A DNA stretch of 64,000 bases, taken from positions 6,236-70,235 of the forward strand of contig JAUWYL010000003.1 of NCBI GenBank assembly GCA_030615855.1. Reading direction: 5' to 3'. The translations under genes and the position numbers were made by a program. A model generated the notes under the pieces. That model was not told where the DNA came from, made no database searches, and worked only from the letters and a program-made list of their open reading frames with translations. This DNA comes from a bacterium (GTDB lineage: Bacteria > UBP18 > UBA7526). Shown here piece after piece: positions 9,041 to 17,001 of the stretch. The stretch's first letter is position 1. Every line of letters begins with the position of its first letter.

Positions 9041-10429
9041 TCATTTCGTGTTTCTTTTTCGCTTCTGTGACCTCTTCTTTGCCCAGTCCTTTATATTCCT
9101 CTGTCTTCCCCGAGCAATGGCCAGGGCATAAGGGGGAACGTCCTCAGTAATGGTGGAGCCAGCTCCGATCACCGCTCCTCTCCCAATTTTGACTGGAGCA
9201 ATGAAGTTGGTATTGCTTCCCACGAACACCCCATCAGAAATCGTGGTGGGATACTTCTTGAAGCCATCGTAGTTACAGGTGATGGTTCCTGCCCCGATAT
9301 TGATCTCATCCCCTAAGGTAGCATCCCCAATGTAGGACATGTGGGCCACCTTGGACTCTCTTCCAATACTTGACTTCTTTATCTCTACAAAGTTCCCGAT
9401 CTTGGCTCTCTTCCCGATCCTGCTCTTTGGCCTCAGGTGGGCATAGGGGCCGATTCTGGCCTCTGATTCTATGATGCTATTCTGAATGGATGAGTTCTTG
9501 ATCTCAACCTTATTGGCCACTCTACTATCCCTTATCTGGACCGCGGGGCCGATGATACAGTCTTTTCCAATTCTACTCTTGCCCTCAATTATGGTGAAGG
9601 GATAGATTACGGTATCCCGATCGATCTCTACCTCCTGGTCAATGGTAGTAGTGAGAGGATCAACGATGGTCACCCCATTGAGCATGAGCCTATCCAGGAT
9701 GTGCTCCCTCATGATCCTATTGGCCAAGGCAAGATCCTTCCGAGAGTTAATCCCGATGATCTCATCTGACTCATCCGTGGTATAGGCACTGACCTTATGG
9801 CCCTTCTTGGTCAAGACCTCAATGGCATCTGTTAGGTAATACTCCTCCTGGACGTTCTCCGGCTTTATCTTCTCTAAGGCCTGGAAGATGGCTTCCTTCT
9901 TAAAACAGTAGGTCCCGGCATTCACCTCCTCATTGGCCAGTTCGATTATCGTGGCATCCTCCTCCTCTACTATCTTACGGATGGTTCCATCCCCATGCCT
10001 GATGACCCTCCCATATCCTGTAGGAGGCTTCAGGATGGCAGTAAGAATGGTGGCCAGGGCATCCTTCTCTCTGTGGGTCTCGATCAGTCCCTTCAGGGTC
10101 TGGGTTGTTAAGAGCGGGGTGTCCCCGCTTAAGACCAGAAGATCCCCTTTGAATTTAGTGAGGTCTTCTCTGTATTGGGCCAGGGCATGGCCGGTACCCA
10201 GCTGCTCCTTCTGCCAGATGTAATCTACCCTTTTGCCCAGGGCCTCTTTAACTAAACTTCCTTTATATCCAATGATGACTATCTTCCGATCAATATTTAG
10301 CTCTTTTAATCGGTCGATGAGATATTCTATCATGGGCTTGCCACAGACCTGGTGCAAGACCTTGGGCAATCTGGACTTCATTCTCGTCCCCTCGCCCGCT
10401 GCCAGGACAATGGCCACAATACTTTTCAT
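9041..10429 (-). CDS. glmU: Bifunctional GlcNAc-1-P uridylyltransferase/GlcN-1-P acetyltransferase
   Basis: The enzyme performs the last two steps to UDP-GlcNAc. The N-terminal uridylyltransferase has 'VLAAGEGTRMKSRLPKVLH' (residues 7-25) and 'VLSGDTPLL'. From about residue 250 onward the hexapeptide-repeat left-handed helix carries the acetyltransferase, with 'GNFVEIKKS', 'YIGDATLG' and 'NYDGFKK'. A basic tail ends the protein. Length 462 aa is usual. The spoVG-glmU-prs-ctc-pth order matches Bacillus. TAAAAGATG at the start is only a weak ribosome binding site. Confidence 0.96.
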   Translation of the reverse strand: MKSIVAIVLAAGEGTRMKSRLPKVLHQVCGKPMIEYLIDRLKELNIDRKIVIIGYKGSLVKEALGKRVDYIWQKEQLGTGHALAQYREDLTKFKGDLLVLSGDTPLLTTQTLKGLIETHREKDALATILTAILKPPTGYGRVIRHGDGTIRKIVEEEDATIIELANEEVNAGTYCFKKEAIFQALEKIKPENVQEEYYLTDAIEVLTKKGHKVSAYTTDESDEIIGINSRKDLALANRIMREHILDRLMLNGVTIVDPLTTTIDQEVEIDRDTVIYPFTIIEGKSRIGKDCIIGPAVQIRDSRVANKVEIKNSSIQNSIIESEARIGPYAHLRPKSRIGKRAKIGNFVEIKKSSIGRESKVAHMSYIGDATLGDEINIGAGTITCNYDGFKKYPTTISDGVFVGSNTNFIAPVKIGRGAVIGAGSTITEDVPPYALAIARGRQRNIKDWAKKRSQKRKRNTK

Positions 10430-10471
10430 CTTTTACTCCTCAATAAAAAGTCAAAAGTCAAAAGTCAATAG

Positions 10472-10861
10472 TCAATAGTCTTTTTCCGATTTTGGAAGAA
10501 ATTTTTCAGGATCGTTATGCATTACCCATAGCATAGAAATTATTTCCTGATAATCATTATCAATCTCGTGATATATGTCTTCATCCAAATAGCCATGCTG
10601 CAATGCATAATCAAGCCAATTTTGGGTTTCCTGTGCTTCTCCCATGGCATCTACCATTTTGACCTTAAATGCTTTAGGATACATTCGTTTTGCCCACCCC
10701 TCAGCAATTTGACCGCTTACAGAACGGGAAGATCTTAGGGTCTGATCTATAAGAGAATACCTTTCTTCCTTTGGCCAAGAACGAGTCAACTCATATAATC
10801 TGCAAGATAAAGCGAATGCTTTCTGCCATACCTTGAGATCACGAAACGATTTTATTTTCAT
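10472..10861 (-). CDS. Four-helix-bundle protein (S23/rRNA-intervening-sequence family)
   Basis: 'SFRDLKVWQKAFALSCRLY', 'LIDQTLRSSRSVSGQIAEGW' and 'GEAQETQNWLDYALQHGYL' are the signatures of the small four-helix-bundle family often encoded in 23S rRNA intervening sequences but also found alone in chromosomes. There is no rRNA here. Its molecular role is not known; diversity-generating-retroelement accessory proteins belong to the same fold, but no reverse transcriptase is present. It interrupts the conserved spoVG-glmU order together with tRNA-Gln, which suggests later insertion. Repeats of the CAATAGT/AAAGTCA type flank both ends (10443-10480 and 10877-10912). Confidence 0.85.
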   Translation of the reverse strand: MKIKSFRDLKVWQKAFALSCRLYELTRSWPKEERYSLIDQTLRSSRSVSGQIAEGWAKRMYPKAFKVKMVDAMGEAQETQNWLDYALQHGYLDEDIYHEIDNDYQEIISMLWVMHNDPEKFLPKSEKDY

Positions 10862-10918
10862 TCTTACTCTATTTTCTGACTATCGACTAATGACTATCGA
10901 CTAATGACTAATTGTAAG

Positions 10919-10989
10919 CTGCCGGGGATGGGATCGAACCATCACACCGGACTCCAAAGGCCCGTGTCCTACCATTAGACGACCCGGCA
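10919..10989 (-). tRNA. tRNA-Gln (UUG)
   Basis: The minus strand folds as a cloverleaf. The acceptor is TGCCGGG/CCCGGCA, the anticodon stem is CGGGC/GTCCG with loop CTTTGGA (anticodon TTG), and the T arm is GATGG-TTCGATC-CCATC. The discriminator base is G. CCA is not encoded (CTT follows), unlike the tRNA-Asn at 34255. Confidence 0.93.
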
Positions 10990-11029
10990 ACTCTTCCTTA
11001 AGGGCTCTCTCTTGAAAATCTTTAGAACC

Positions 11030-11105
11030 CTCTGATTACACAGATTTCAAAATGACTACACTGATTTTACTGTCGAAGTCTTAATCTGTGTAATCTATCT
11101 TTCAA
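11030..11105. repeat. ACACAGATT repeat cluster
   Basis: Copies of GATTACACAGATT and its inverse lie between spoVG and tRNA-Gln. The words resemble the ATCCGTG family but with the form AATCTGTG. Confidence 0.55.
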
Positions 11106-11115
11106 TCTTGTAATC

Positions 11116-11144
11116 AAAGATTTCTGACTTTTTCAGAAATCTTT
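11116..11144 (-). terminator. Hairpin directly after spoVG
   Basis: A perfect 12-bp stem (AAAGATTTCTGA/TCAGAAATCTTT) with a 5-base loop begins two bases after the spoVG stop codon. The T-run is stronger on the plus strand (CTTTTTTAC). On the gene strand only CTTTGATT follows, so it may attenuate rather than fully stop transcription into glmU. Confidence 0.5.
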
Positions 11145-11145
11145 T

Positions 11146-11496
11146 TTACTTCTTCTCTTCCTCCGGCTTCTCCCTTACCTCAGGGGCCTCTTCGTAGACC
11201 TTGGGTTCTTCAGGAACCACTGCCTCTGGGACTGCTCCCTGGGAGGCGAGCTCTTCCTGGTACTTCCCAATGACCTTCTCCTCAATCATCCTTCTGGTCT
11301 CGTTGTTCAGGGGATGGGCGATGTCCTTGAAGCTTCCGTCCTGGAGCCGCCTGGAAGGCATGGAGACAAAGAGTCCCCTCATACCTTTGATCACCTTTAA
11401 GCCCCTCACCACAAAGCAACCATCGAAGACGATGGAGGCAAAGGCCTTGAGCTTTTCCTCATCCCTGAGCGTGATGCGTATTTCCGTGATCTCCAT
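11146..11496 (-). CDS. spoVG: SpoVG family RNA/DNA-binding regulator
   Basis: Residues 1-90 match SpoVG: 'EITEIRITLRDEEKLKAFA', 'FVVRGLKVIKG' and 'FVSMPSRRLQDGSFKDIAHP'. SpoVG is a small site-specific nucleic-acid-binding regulator found also in non-sporulating bacteria. The last 25 residues are an acidic Glu/Pro tail. It follows ispE by 19 bases, as in the Bacillus ispE-...-spoVG-glmU order. GGTGGTGAGAA precedes the ATG. Confidence 0.96.
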   Translation of the reverse strand: MEITEIRITLRDEEKLKAFASIVFDGCFVVRGLKVIKGMRGLFVSMPSRRLQDGSFKDIAHPLNNETRRMIEEKVIGKYQEELASQGAVPEAVVPEEPKVYEEAPEVREKPEEEKK

Positions 11497-11515
11497 CTAG
11501 TTCTCACCACCTTCC

Positions 11516-12424
11516 TTATGCAAGATGCTTAAAAGATTTCAAGAAAAAGACCTTTCTAAAGTCTTTCTTTATCTTCTTATAAATCTCTTCTGCTTTCTGG
11601 TAGTCTTCCGCCAGACCAAAGACTGAAGGGCCAGAGCCACTCATCAAAGCGCCGCAGGCACCCAATTCCAAGAGCCTTTTCTTTATCTTACCAATTTGGG
11701 GATGCCTGGGAATGACCACTTCCTCTAATCTATTATATAGGCTATTACCTATTTTCTTTACGTTGCCCGATTTCAGGGCAAACAAAATTATTTTAATACT
11801 TTGCGCTTCTTTTGTCAAGTCCTTCAGGTTCTTATTTCTGAGCGAAGCGAAGAAACAAGGTTCTGACGAAGTCAGGTTCTTATAGGCCCACTCTGTAGAG
11901 ACCTCAAAATCAGGGGAGATGAGGACAAAGTAAAGGGTTGGGCTCTGGGGAAGAGGTTTTAGCTTATCCCCCCTACCTTTTCCTAAAACCCTTCCTTTTC
12001 TCAAGAAGAAAGGAGCGTCTACCCCTATCTCTCGGGCAAGACCGGCTAGTTCTTGATAACTTAAACCCAAGTTCCACAACCTATTCAATCCCAGAAGGAC
12101 ACTCGCCCCATTACTTGACCCCCCTCCCAGGCCACTGGCTAGGGGTATTTTCTTATCGAGGGTAATCTGGACTCCTCTTTTGATCTTGAGTCTCTCTTTT
12201 AAGAGGGAGGCTGCCTGGTAAGCAAGGTTCTCTTTCCCTAAAGGCAGTTCAGGAAGATCGCTCTTAATTTCTATCTCTTTCTCTATCTCTTTCAGTGTGA
12301 GACTATCGAAGAGGTCTACCGTCTCTAGGATGGTCTCCACATTATGGTAGCCATCCCCTCTCTTTCCCAGGACCTCTAAAAAGAGATTTACCTTGGCTGG
12401 TGATTCAATCCTTAGCTCTTTCAA
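11516..12424 (-). CDS. ispE: 4-diphosphocytidyl-2-C-methyl-D-erythritol kinase with in-frame 16-residue insertion
   Basis: This GHMP kinase belongs to the MEP isoprenoid pathway. 'SPAKVNLFLEVLGKRGDGYH' is at the N terminus, the ATP loop 'PLASGLGGGSSNGA' lies near residue 92, and 'GSGPSVFGL' is near the end. The TTG start (12422-12424) lies inside the last codons of the TPR gene, with GAAAGGAA before it. After 'EWAYKNL' there is an extra 16-residue stretch ('TSSEPCFFASLRN' plus a second KNL). It is encoded by a family A repeat at 11834-11881, flanked by perfect 10-bp direct copies of AAGAACCTGA. Without it the protein reads as a normal IspE. Confidence 0.95.
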   Translation of the reverse strand: MKELRIESPAKVNLFLEVLGKRGDGYHNVETILETVDLFDSLTLKEIEKEIEIKSDLPELPLGKENLAYQAASLLKERLKIKRGVQITLDKKIPLASGLGGGSSNGASVLLGLNRLWNLGLSYQELAGLAREIGVDAPFFLRKGRVLGKGRGDKLKPLPQSPTLYFVLISPDFEVSTEWAYKNLTSSEPCFFASLRNKNLKDLTKEAQSIKIILFALKSGNVKKIGNSLYNRLEEVVIPRHPQIGKIKKRLLELGACGALMSGSGPSVFGLAEDYQKAEEIYKKIKKDFRKVFFLKSFKHLA

Positions 12425-14339
12425 GTTCCTTTCTTGCTCTCTTTATCTTCTGCTTAACCTTCTTATCCTTCTTAAGTTTATAAGACTTCTCCCAAAAATT
12501 AAGTGCTTTCTCTAAGAGGCCCTTCTGCTGGTAGGCATCACCAAGATGGTCGAAGATGATGGGGTCATCAGAGACAAATCCAATGGCTTTCTCTAAGAGT
12601 TCTAAGGCCTTCTCATAATTTCCCTTCTGGTAGTAACCCCATCCCAGGCTATCCAAGAAGTAGCCATTCTCCGGTTCAATCTCCAAGGCCTTCTCCACTA
12701 ACTCCATGGATTCCTCAAGGTTTATTCCCCTCTCAATGTAGAGATAGCCCAGATAATTATAGGCATTGGCCAATTTGGGATCCAGTTCTATTGCCTTCCG
12801 GAAATTCTCTACCGTCTTCTCGAACTCCCCCCTCTTATCATAGGCCACTCCCAGGTTGAAGTGGACCGCTCCATCCTTAGGATTCAAGGAGAGGGATTTC
12901 TGGAAAGAGGAGATTGCTTTCTTATAATCCTCTATCCCATTGTAGGCCAGACCGAGGAAGAACCAGACCTGGGCATTATCTGGTTTTAGTTTGGTGGTCT
13001 TCTTGAATACCTTTAGCGTTTTCCTCTTCTCATCTATTTCAGAATAGATGTAACCCAGGTGGAGATAGGCCTCTAAGAAGTCCTTCTTTAAGTCGATGAC
13101 TTTCTTGAACTGGTCCCTTGCCTTCTGATAATCCTTCTTCTCTTCAAATAGGACTCCCAGATAGTAGTGAGCCCGCACATCCTCTGGTGCTATTTTCAGT
13201 ACCTTCTGGAAACCTTCTATGGCCTTATCTACCTCTCCCTGATAGTAATAGATCAAGGCTAATCTCTTAGTTACGCTTATCTCCCTGGGATTTATCTCCA
13301 GGATCTTTTCATACTGGGAGAGGGCCTCTTTTAGCTTGTTCTGATTGCAGTAGATCTGGGCCAGGCGGTTTCGGGCAGTGATATTCTTAGGATCCTTCTT
13401 CAATACCTCAAGATATGTTTTCTTTGCCTCTTCTGTCTCATCCTTCAGTTCATATAAGATGCCCAAGGAGAGGTGGGCCGGAAGGTATTCTGGATTGAGC
13501 TCTAAGACCTTCTTATAAGAAGCGATGGCTTTAGCAAACTCTCCCTTTCCACTATAGAGCAGAGCCAGGTTTAAATGGGTACTTGTATAATCCGGTTCCA
13601 GCCTCTCAACCTCCTCATAGGAGTCTATTGCTTTTTCAAAGTCCCCTTCCCTAGCATAGAGGTTCCCCAGGATGAAGTGGGCCTCAGCATAATCCGGCTC
13701 CAGATCTATTGCTCTCTGATAGCATTCCCTGGCTCTTTCTATTCTTCCTTCTTCAATACTTAGGGTTCCTAAGAAGAAGTAGGTCTGGGGGGAGAGGGGA
13801 TCAGTCCACATGGATCGGCGAAAGAGTCCTCTGGCTTCTTTGAACTCCTCTATTCTGAAGTAATCCTTCCCTAAGGCGGTGAGGATGGCACTGGAGTCCG
13901 GCTCATACTTTAAAGCCCGCTCATACTGCTTGATGGCCTTCTTGAAATCACCCTCCTCATCATAGATAACCCCTAGGCTATAATGAGCATAACCTAAGGG
14001 ATGAGCGATTCTTTTCTCTTCCTTGGGAGGAGTAAATGGTCTCTCTTCGATCTCAAAGGAGAAGGAAGCAAGGGGGAAGCAGAATAACCAAGAAACAAGA
14101 AACAATAGCCAAACAGAGAATTTCCAATATCCCCGCCTGCCAATCGCCTGAAGGCGATAGCCTGATGGCGGGCAGGCAATACCCAATTTCCAATGATCCG
14201 GATTAAACATTTGACATTTAAGAATTGAACATTTTGTTAGAAATTGGAAATTAGCCCCTCGCATTTGCTCGGGATAAACCTTGTCCCGAACCTTTAGGTG
14301 AGGGATAATTAGAAATTTAATAGAGTTGTCATTTCTCAT
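12405..14339 (-). CDS. Secreted/membrane-anchored TPR-repeat protein
   Basis: From about residue 105 on, the protein consists of roughly fifteen 34-residue tetratricopeptide repeats with recurrent 'A...LG..Y...G....A...Y..AL.L.P' spacing, for example 'AHFILGNLYAREGDFEKAI'. Such superhelices act as protein-protein scaffolds. A hydrophobic stretch 'VWLLFLVSWLFCFPLA' looks like a signal peptide or anchor. The 5' end is uncertain: about 70 codons ahead of that stretch consist largely of intergenic-type repeat DNA (14110-14260), so the real start may be an internal TTG near the signal peptide. The gene overlaps ispE by 20 bases. Confidence 0.85.
   Translation of the reverse strand: MRNDNSIKFLIIPHLKVRDKVYPEQMRGANFQFLTKCSILKCQMFNPDHWKLGIACPPSGYRLQAIGRRGYWKFSVWLLFLVSWLFCFPLASFSFEIEERPFTPPKEEKRIAHPLGYAHYSLGVIYDEEGDFKKAIKQYERALKYEPDSSAILTALGKDYFRIEEFKEARGLFRRSMWTDPLSPQTYFFLGTLSIEEGRIERARECYQRAIDLEPDYAEAHFILGNLYAREGDFEKAIDSYEEVERLEPDYTSTHLNLALLYSGKGEFAKAIASYKKVLELNPEYLPAHLSLGILYELKDETEEAKKTYLEVLKKDPKNITARNRLAQIYCNQNKLKEALSQYEKILEINPREISVTKRLALIYYYQGEVDKAIEGFQKVLKIAPEDVRAHYYLGVLFEEKKDYQKARDQFKKVIDLKKDFLEAYLHLGYIYSEIDEKRKTLKVFKKTTKLKPDNAQVWFFLGLAYNGIEDYKKAISSFQKSLSLNPKDGAVHFNLGVAYDKRGEFEKTVENFRKAIELDPKLANAYNYLGYLYIERGINLEESMELVEKALEIEPENGYFLDSLGWGYYQKGNYEKALELLEKAIGFVSDDPIIFDHLGDAYQQKGLLEKALNFWEKSYKLKKDKKVKQKIKRARKELERAKD
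14110..14260. repeat. Palindromic and CCAATTTCCAAT repeats at the 5' end of the TPR gene
   Basis: A GC-rich hairpin (CCGCCTGCC...GGCGGGCAGG around GCCTGAAGGCGATAGCC, about 14137-14182) is flanked by AATTTCCAAT words. These appear to be intergenic repeats now read through in frame. Confidence 0.6.
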
Positions 14340-14340
14340 T

Positions 14341-16221
14341 TTAACTTTCTTTATCAAACACTGCTGGAGCTATGTAGTCTCCATGTTCTGCTCTTGCCAC
14401 TTCTAACCTCTTTCTCTCTTCTTCCAATACCTTAAACAGGATATCCGGAGCATCAGGAACCTTTGTTCTATAGATCTCAACAATCCTTTCGTTTTTTGCT
14501 ACATTCTCCGGGATCCTTAAGGTGAACTGCTTTACATAATCTTCCTCACTATAATTCTTATCAAGGACCTCTTTAAATAATTTTTTAAGGTCTTTATACT
14601 GGGGGATATAACCAGTAGGAGTCTTAATGGCCTCAACCTCGCCATGTACTCTTCTCTCCATCCATTTGAGCCAGATGATCTTATCCTCCACAGCATTCAG
14701 ATACTCTCCCTCCTTATCCTTCAAGAAGTAATTTACGGAGAAGATGGATGGTGGATTATCTAAGGTGTTACCAAACTGAAGATTATTATTGATGTATCTG
14801 CCTAAGGGGATGGATAAAAAGTCCAGATTGGACATGAGGTTGAACTTCCTCACCCCTTCCTCTCCCAGAGTAGCGGCAGTAGTCTCTGACTCTAGGGAGG
14901 CCCCTTTGGTTATTATCCCATGTTTCCAATCAAAAGATTCTTGTACTGGAACCCAGGTATCTGAATCCCGACCCCCATAGATTATCCCCTTTATCTCTAC
15001 GCCTTGGGGATCGTCTAATTTAGGGTCACAATTCTTAAGGGCATAAAGACTGACGGTATATCTTGCGTTCTTATGGGCATGGGTTATTTCATTCCCTTTG
15101 GCATCCTTCTTTCCTTTAAACCATTCTCCCGAATAATTAACCCCTCTCTCAGGTATCTCTCTCCCATCCCCAAGCCAATAAGGAGTCCCCTCTTCAGTCA
15201 CTAAGATATTAGAGAAGATTACCTCTCCCGGAGAATTGAGAGCCTTCCAAATCAGAGGGTCGTCCTTGGGATTGACATCCCTGATAATCCCAAATATTCC
15301 ACATTCAACATTTACCGCATAGACTTTTCCATCCTTCTTTTTCAGATAGGCTATATCATCGCCAATGATGGTCTCCCCTTCTATCATAGAGGTTGATGTC
15401 TTGCCACAGGCGCTGGGAAATGCTCCCGTGAAATAAGTCACCCTCGCGCCTTTCCCATGGACCCCCATGATAAGCATATGCTCCGCCAGCCAGCCTTCCC
15501 GGGAGGCCTTATGGATGGCCAGGCGCAGGGAGAGCTTCTTGAAACCTACCGTATTTCCCGCATACTGGGTATTGGTACTATAAACAATGTGATCCTTTAA
15601 GTCTATGTATACTTTACGCTCATCGATGTTCTTACTTACCCCATTCTCAAGAGGACCGGCGCTATGAACAACCTTGAAGAATTCCCTGCTTGCTCCCATT
15701 CTTTTAAACTCCTCATACCCACTCCGATAAAGAATGCCTTCTGAGTGGGCAACATAAGCCGAATCGGTTAATTGGACAGCGGGGATGGAGAATTCAGAGT
15801 TCGTCGGTCCCAGAGAGAAGAAACAGACAAACATCTCCTTTCCTTCCATAATCTTTTTCAGATACTCATGCACCTCTTTGAGCCCCTTCTCTCTATCTAT
15901 AGCATTGACATCGGGACCTAAACTTACCTCAGGGGGAAGAAGATACTTGGTATTCTCCTTATCCCTCGCCTGGTCAAAGTAGCCATCGAAATGGATGGTA
16001 TGGCCATCTATGGCCAGTGACTTTTCTTCTTTCAATTCTTTGGCCCTATTCCTGACATACTGAGCATCCTCTAAGGAATCGGTGCGCACGAAGAGAGAGG
16101 CTGGATTACAATGCTCGACATACTTTGCTACAAAATCATGAAGCCTGGGATTATCTAACGCCATCAGTTTCTCATAGTTTTCTCGTTTGCATTTGGCCTT
16201 GAGTAACTCTTTATAATTCAT
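14341..16221 (-). CDS. pckG: Phosphoenolpyruvate carboxykinase (GTP)
   Basis: This enzyme interconverts oxaloacetate plus GTP and PEP plus GDP and CO2. The GTP-type P-loop 'FPSACGKTSTSMI' (about residue 268), the metal site 'GETIIGDDIAYL' and 'RGVNYSGEWF' identify the GTP family rather than the ATP family. Length 626 aa fits. The ATG lies at 16219-16221. Two bases separate it from the TPR gene. In an anaerobic heterotroph or autotroph it may work in gluconeogenesis or in PEP carboxylation. Confidence 0.95.
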   Translation of the reverse strand: MNYKELLKAKCKRENYEKLMALDNPRLHDFVAKYVEHCNPASLFVRTDSLEDAQYVRNRAKELKEEKSLAIDGHTIHFDGYFDQARDKENTKYLLPPEVSLGPDVNAIDREKGLKEVHEYLKKIMEGKEMFVCFFSLGPTNSEFSIPAVQLTDSAYVAHSEGILYRSGYEEFKRMGASREFFKVVHSAGPLENGVSKNIDERKVYIDLKDHIVYSTNTQYAGNTVGFKKLSLRLAIHKASREGWLAEHMLIMGVHGKGARVTYFTGAFPSACGKTSTSMIEGETIIGDDIAYLKKKDGKVYAVNVECGIFGIIRDVNPKDDPLIWKALNSPGEVIFSNILVTEEGTPYWLGDGREIPERGVNYSGEWFKGKKDAKGNEITHAHKNARYTVSLYALKNCDPKLDDPQGVEIKGIIYGGRDSDTWVPVQESFDWKHGIITKGASLESETTAATLGEEGVRKFNLMSNLDFLSIPLGRYINNNLQFGNTLDNPPSIFSVNYFLKDKEGEYLNAVEDKIIWLKWMERRVHGEVEAIKTPTGYIPQYKDLKKLFKEVLDKNYSEEDYVKQFTLRIPENVAKNERIVEIYRTKVPDAPDILFKVLEEERKRLEVARAEHGDYIAPAVFDKES

Positions 16222-16408
16222 GCTATGCTCCCGTAGTTTCTAAATTAGACGAGGCAAACGAAGTGCGTCGTCACAATTATAAATTGGACAAGGCAAACGA
16301 AGTGCGTTGTCATATCTTTCCATTACTTTCCTTCACTCTTGAAAGGGATAAGTAAGAGAGATAATCATGACTAAATAAGAACCTGACTTCGTCAGAACCT
16401 TGTTTTGC
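16222..16408. repeat. Family A and GAGGCAAACGAAGTGCG repeats upstream of pckG
   Basis: Two copies of the word AGGCAAACGAAGTGCGT(C/T)GTCA lie at 16249-16270 and 16292-16313. A family A unit follows at 16375-16410 (AAGAACCTGACTTCGTCAG...). No promoter or gene is recognised in this stretch. Confidence 0.65.
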
Positions 16409-16558
16409 TTATTGAAGTTCCGATACCTCAAAATAGCCACCAATGATCAGGATGGGAGCAGTAGTGAGGGAGCCTTTCTAGAGATAGAGAAATCCTAAAG
16501 CAGCGATCAAGAGGCCCAGTCCAAAAATCATTAGAGTTTTCTTAGTGTCTCTCTTCAC
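16409..16558 (-). pseudogene. Small membrane protein gene interrupted by an amber codon
   Basis: From a GTG at 16556-16558 the frame gives MKRDTKKTL followed by one hydrophobic helix ('MIFGLGLLIAALGFLYL'). A TAG follows at 16478-16480, then the same frame continues as 'KGSLTTAPILIIGGYF' to a TAA at 16409. A single-helix half followed by Gly-Ser and a second 'APIL..GY' helix is the shape of common two-helix small membrane proteins. The TAG therefore looks like a nonsense mutation. The last codons run into a family A repeat. A 26-residue peptide could still be made. Confidence 0.45.
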
Positions 16559-16620
16559 CCCGCACCTTCCCCTTGCTATAACTAAATTAGTTTAGCATAC
16601 TAAACTCTGGAATGCAAATA

Positions 16621-16675
16621 AAAAGAAAAAGCCCCACCAATATCCCCCTAATATCGAGGGATTCGGGAGAGGCTT
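16621..16675 (-). terminator. Rho-independent terminator of the small basic protein gene
   Basis: On the minus strand AAAGCCTC...GGGGCTTT with an imperfect extension is followed by TTTTTCTTTTT, starting 25 bases after the stop codon at 16700. Confidence 0.7.
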
Positions 16676-16699
16676 TCTCTTTCCTAAAATATTTCTTCC

Positions 16700-16915
16700 C
16701 TAACGGCGGGCCATCTTGGCTTCGGCAATGTAACCGGCCTTGTCCAGGTAGTACATATAGCCTTTTTTTCTAGTGATCTTCTCGGTGCCTACTCTCTTCT
16801 TTCTTCCGCCCTTGGTCCTCTTCATGGGTGCCTGCCAGACATAGCCGTCTTTCCCGATGTAGTAAAGATAGCCTTTCTGCCTCGCAATCTTTTCCTTACC
16901 GATTTTCTTTCCCAT
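16700..16915 (-). CDS. Small basic protein with two internal repeats
   Basis: These 71 residues contain two copies of a unit of about 34 residues: 'KIARQKGYLYYIGKDGYVWQ' and 'KITRKKGYMYYLDKAGYIAE', each followed by a Met-Lys/Arg segment. About 30 per cent of residues are Lys or Arg. I do not know a function; an abundant nucleic-acid-associated or structural protein is possible. The ATG at 16913-16915 is chosen because GGAGG lies eight bases upstream. An in-frame GTG further up overlaps that site. A consensus promoter and a terminator make it a strong single-gene unit. Confidence 0.8.
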   Translation of the reverse strand: MGKKIGKEKIARQKGYLYYIGKDGYVWQAPMKRTKGGRKKRVGTEKITRKKGYMYYLDKAGYIAEAKMARR

Positions 16916-16963
16916 TCCCTTCACCTCCTTCGTCTACTCTCGAAAATTTTTCAACCAAGAAAT

Positions 16964-16992
16964 AGTATACTCGAAAAAAGTTGTTTTGTCAA
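16964..16992 (-). promoter_or_regulatory. Sigma70 promoter of the small basic protein gene
   Basis: TTGACA (16987-16992) and TATACT (16964-16969) stand exactly 17 bases apart on the minus strand, about 50 bases ahead of the start codon. Confidence 0.85.
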
Positions 16993-17001
16993 GGAAAATC
17001 T

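Noticed and set aside
10472-10861. Four-helix-bundle gene as part of an rRNA intervening sequence or a diversity-generating retroelement
   Set aside because: No rRNA, reverse transcriptase or template/variable repeat lies nearby.
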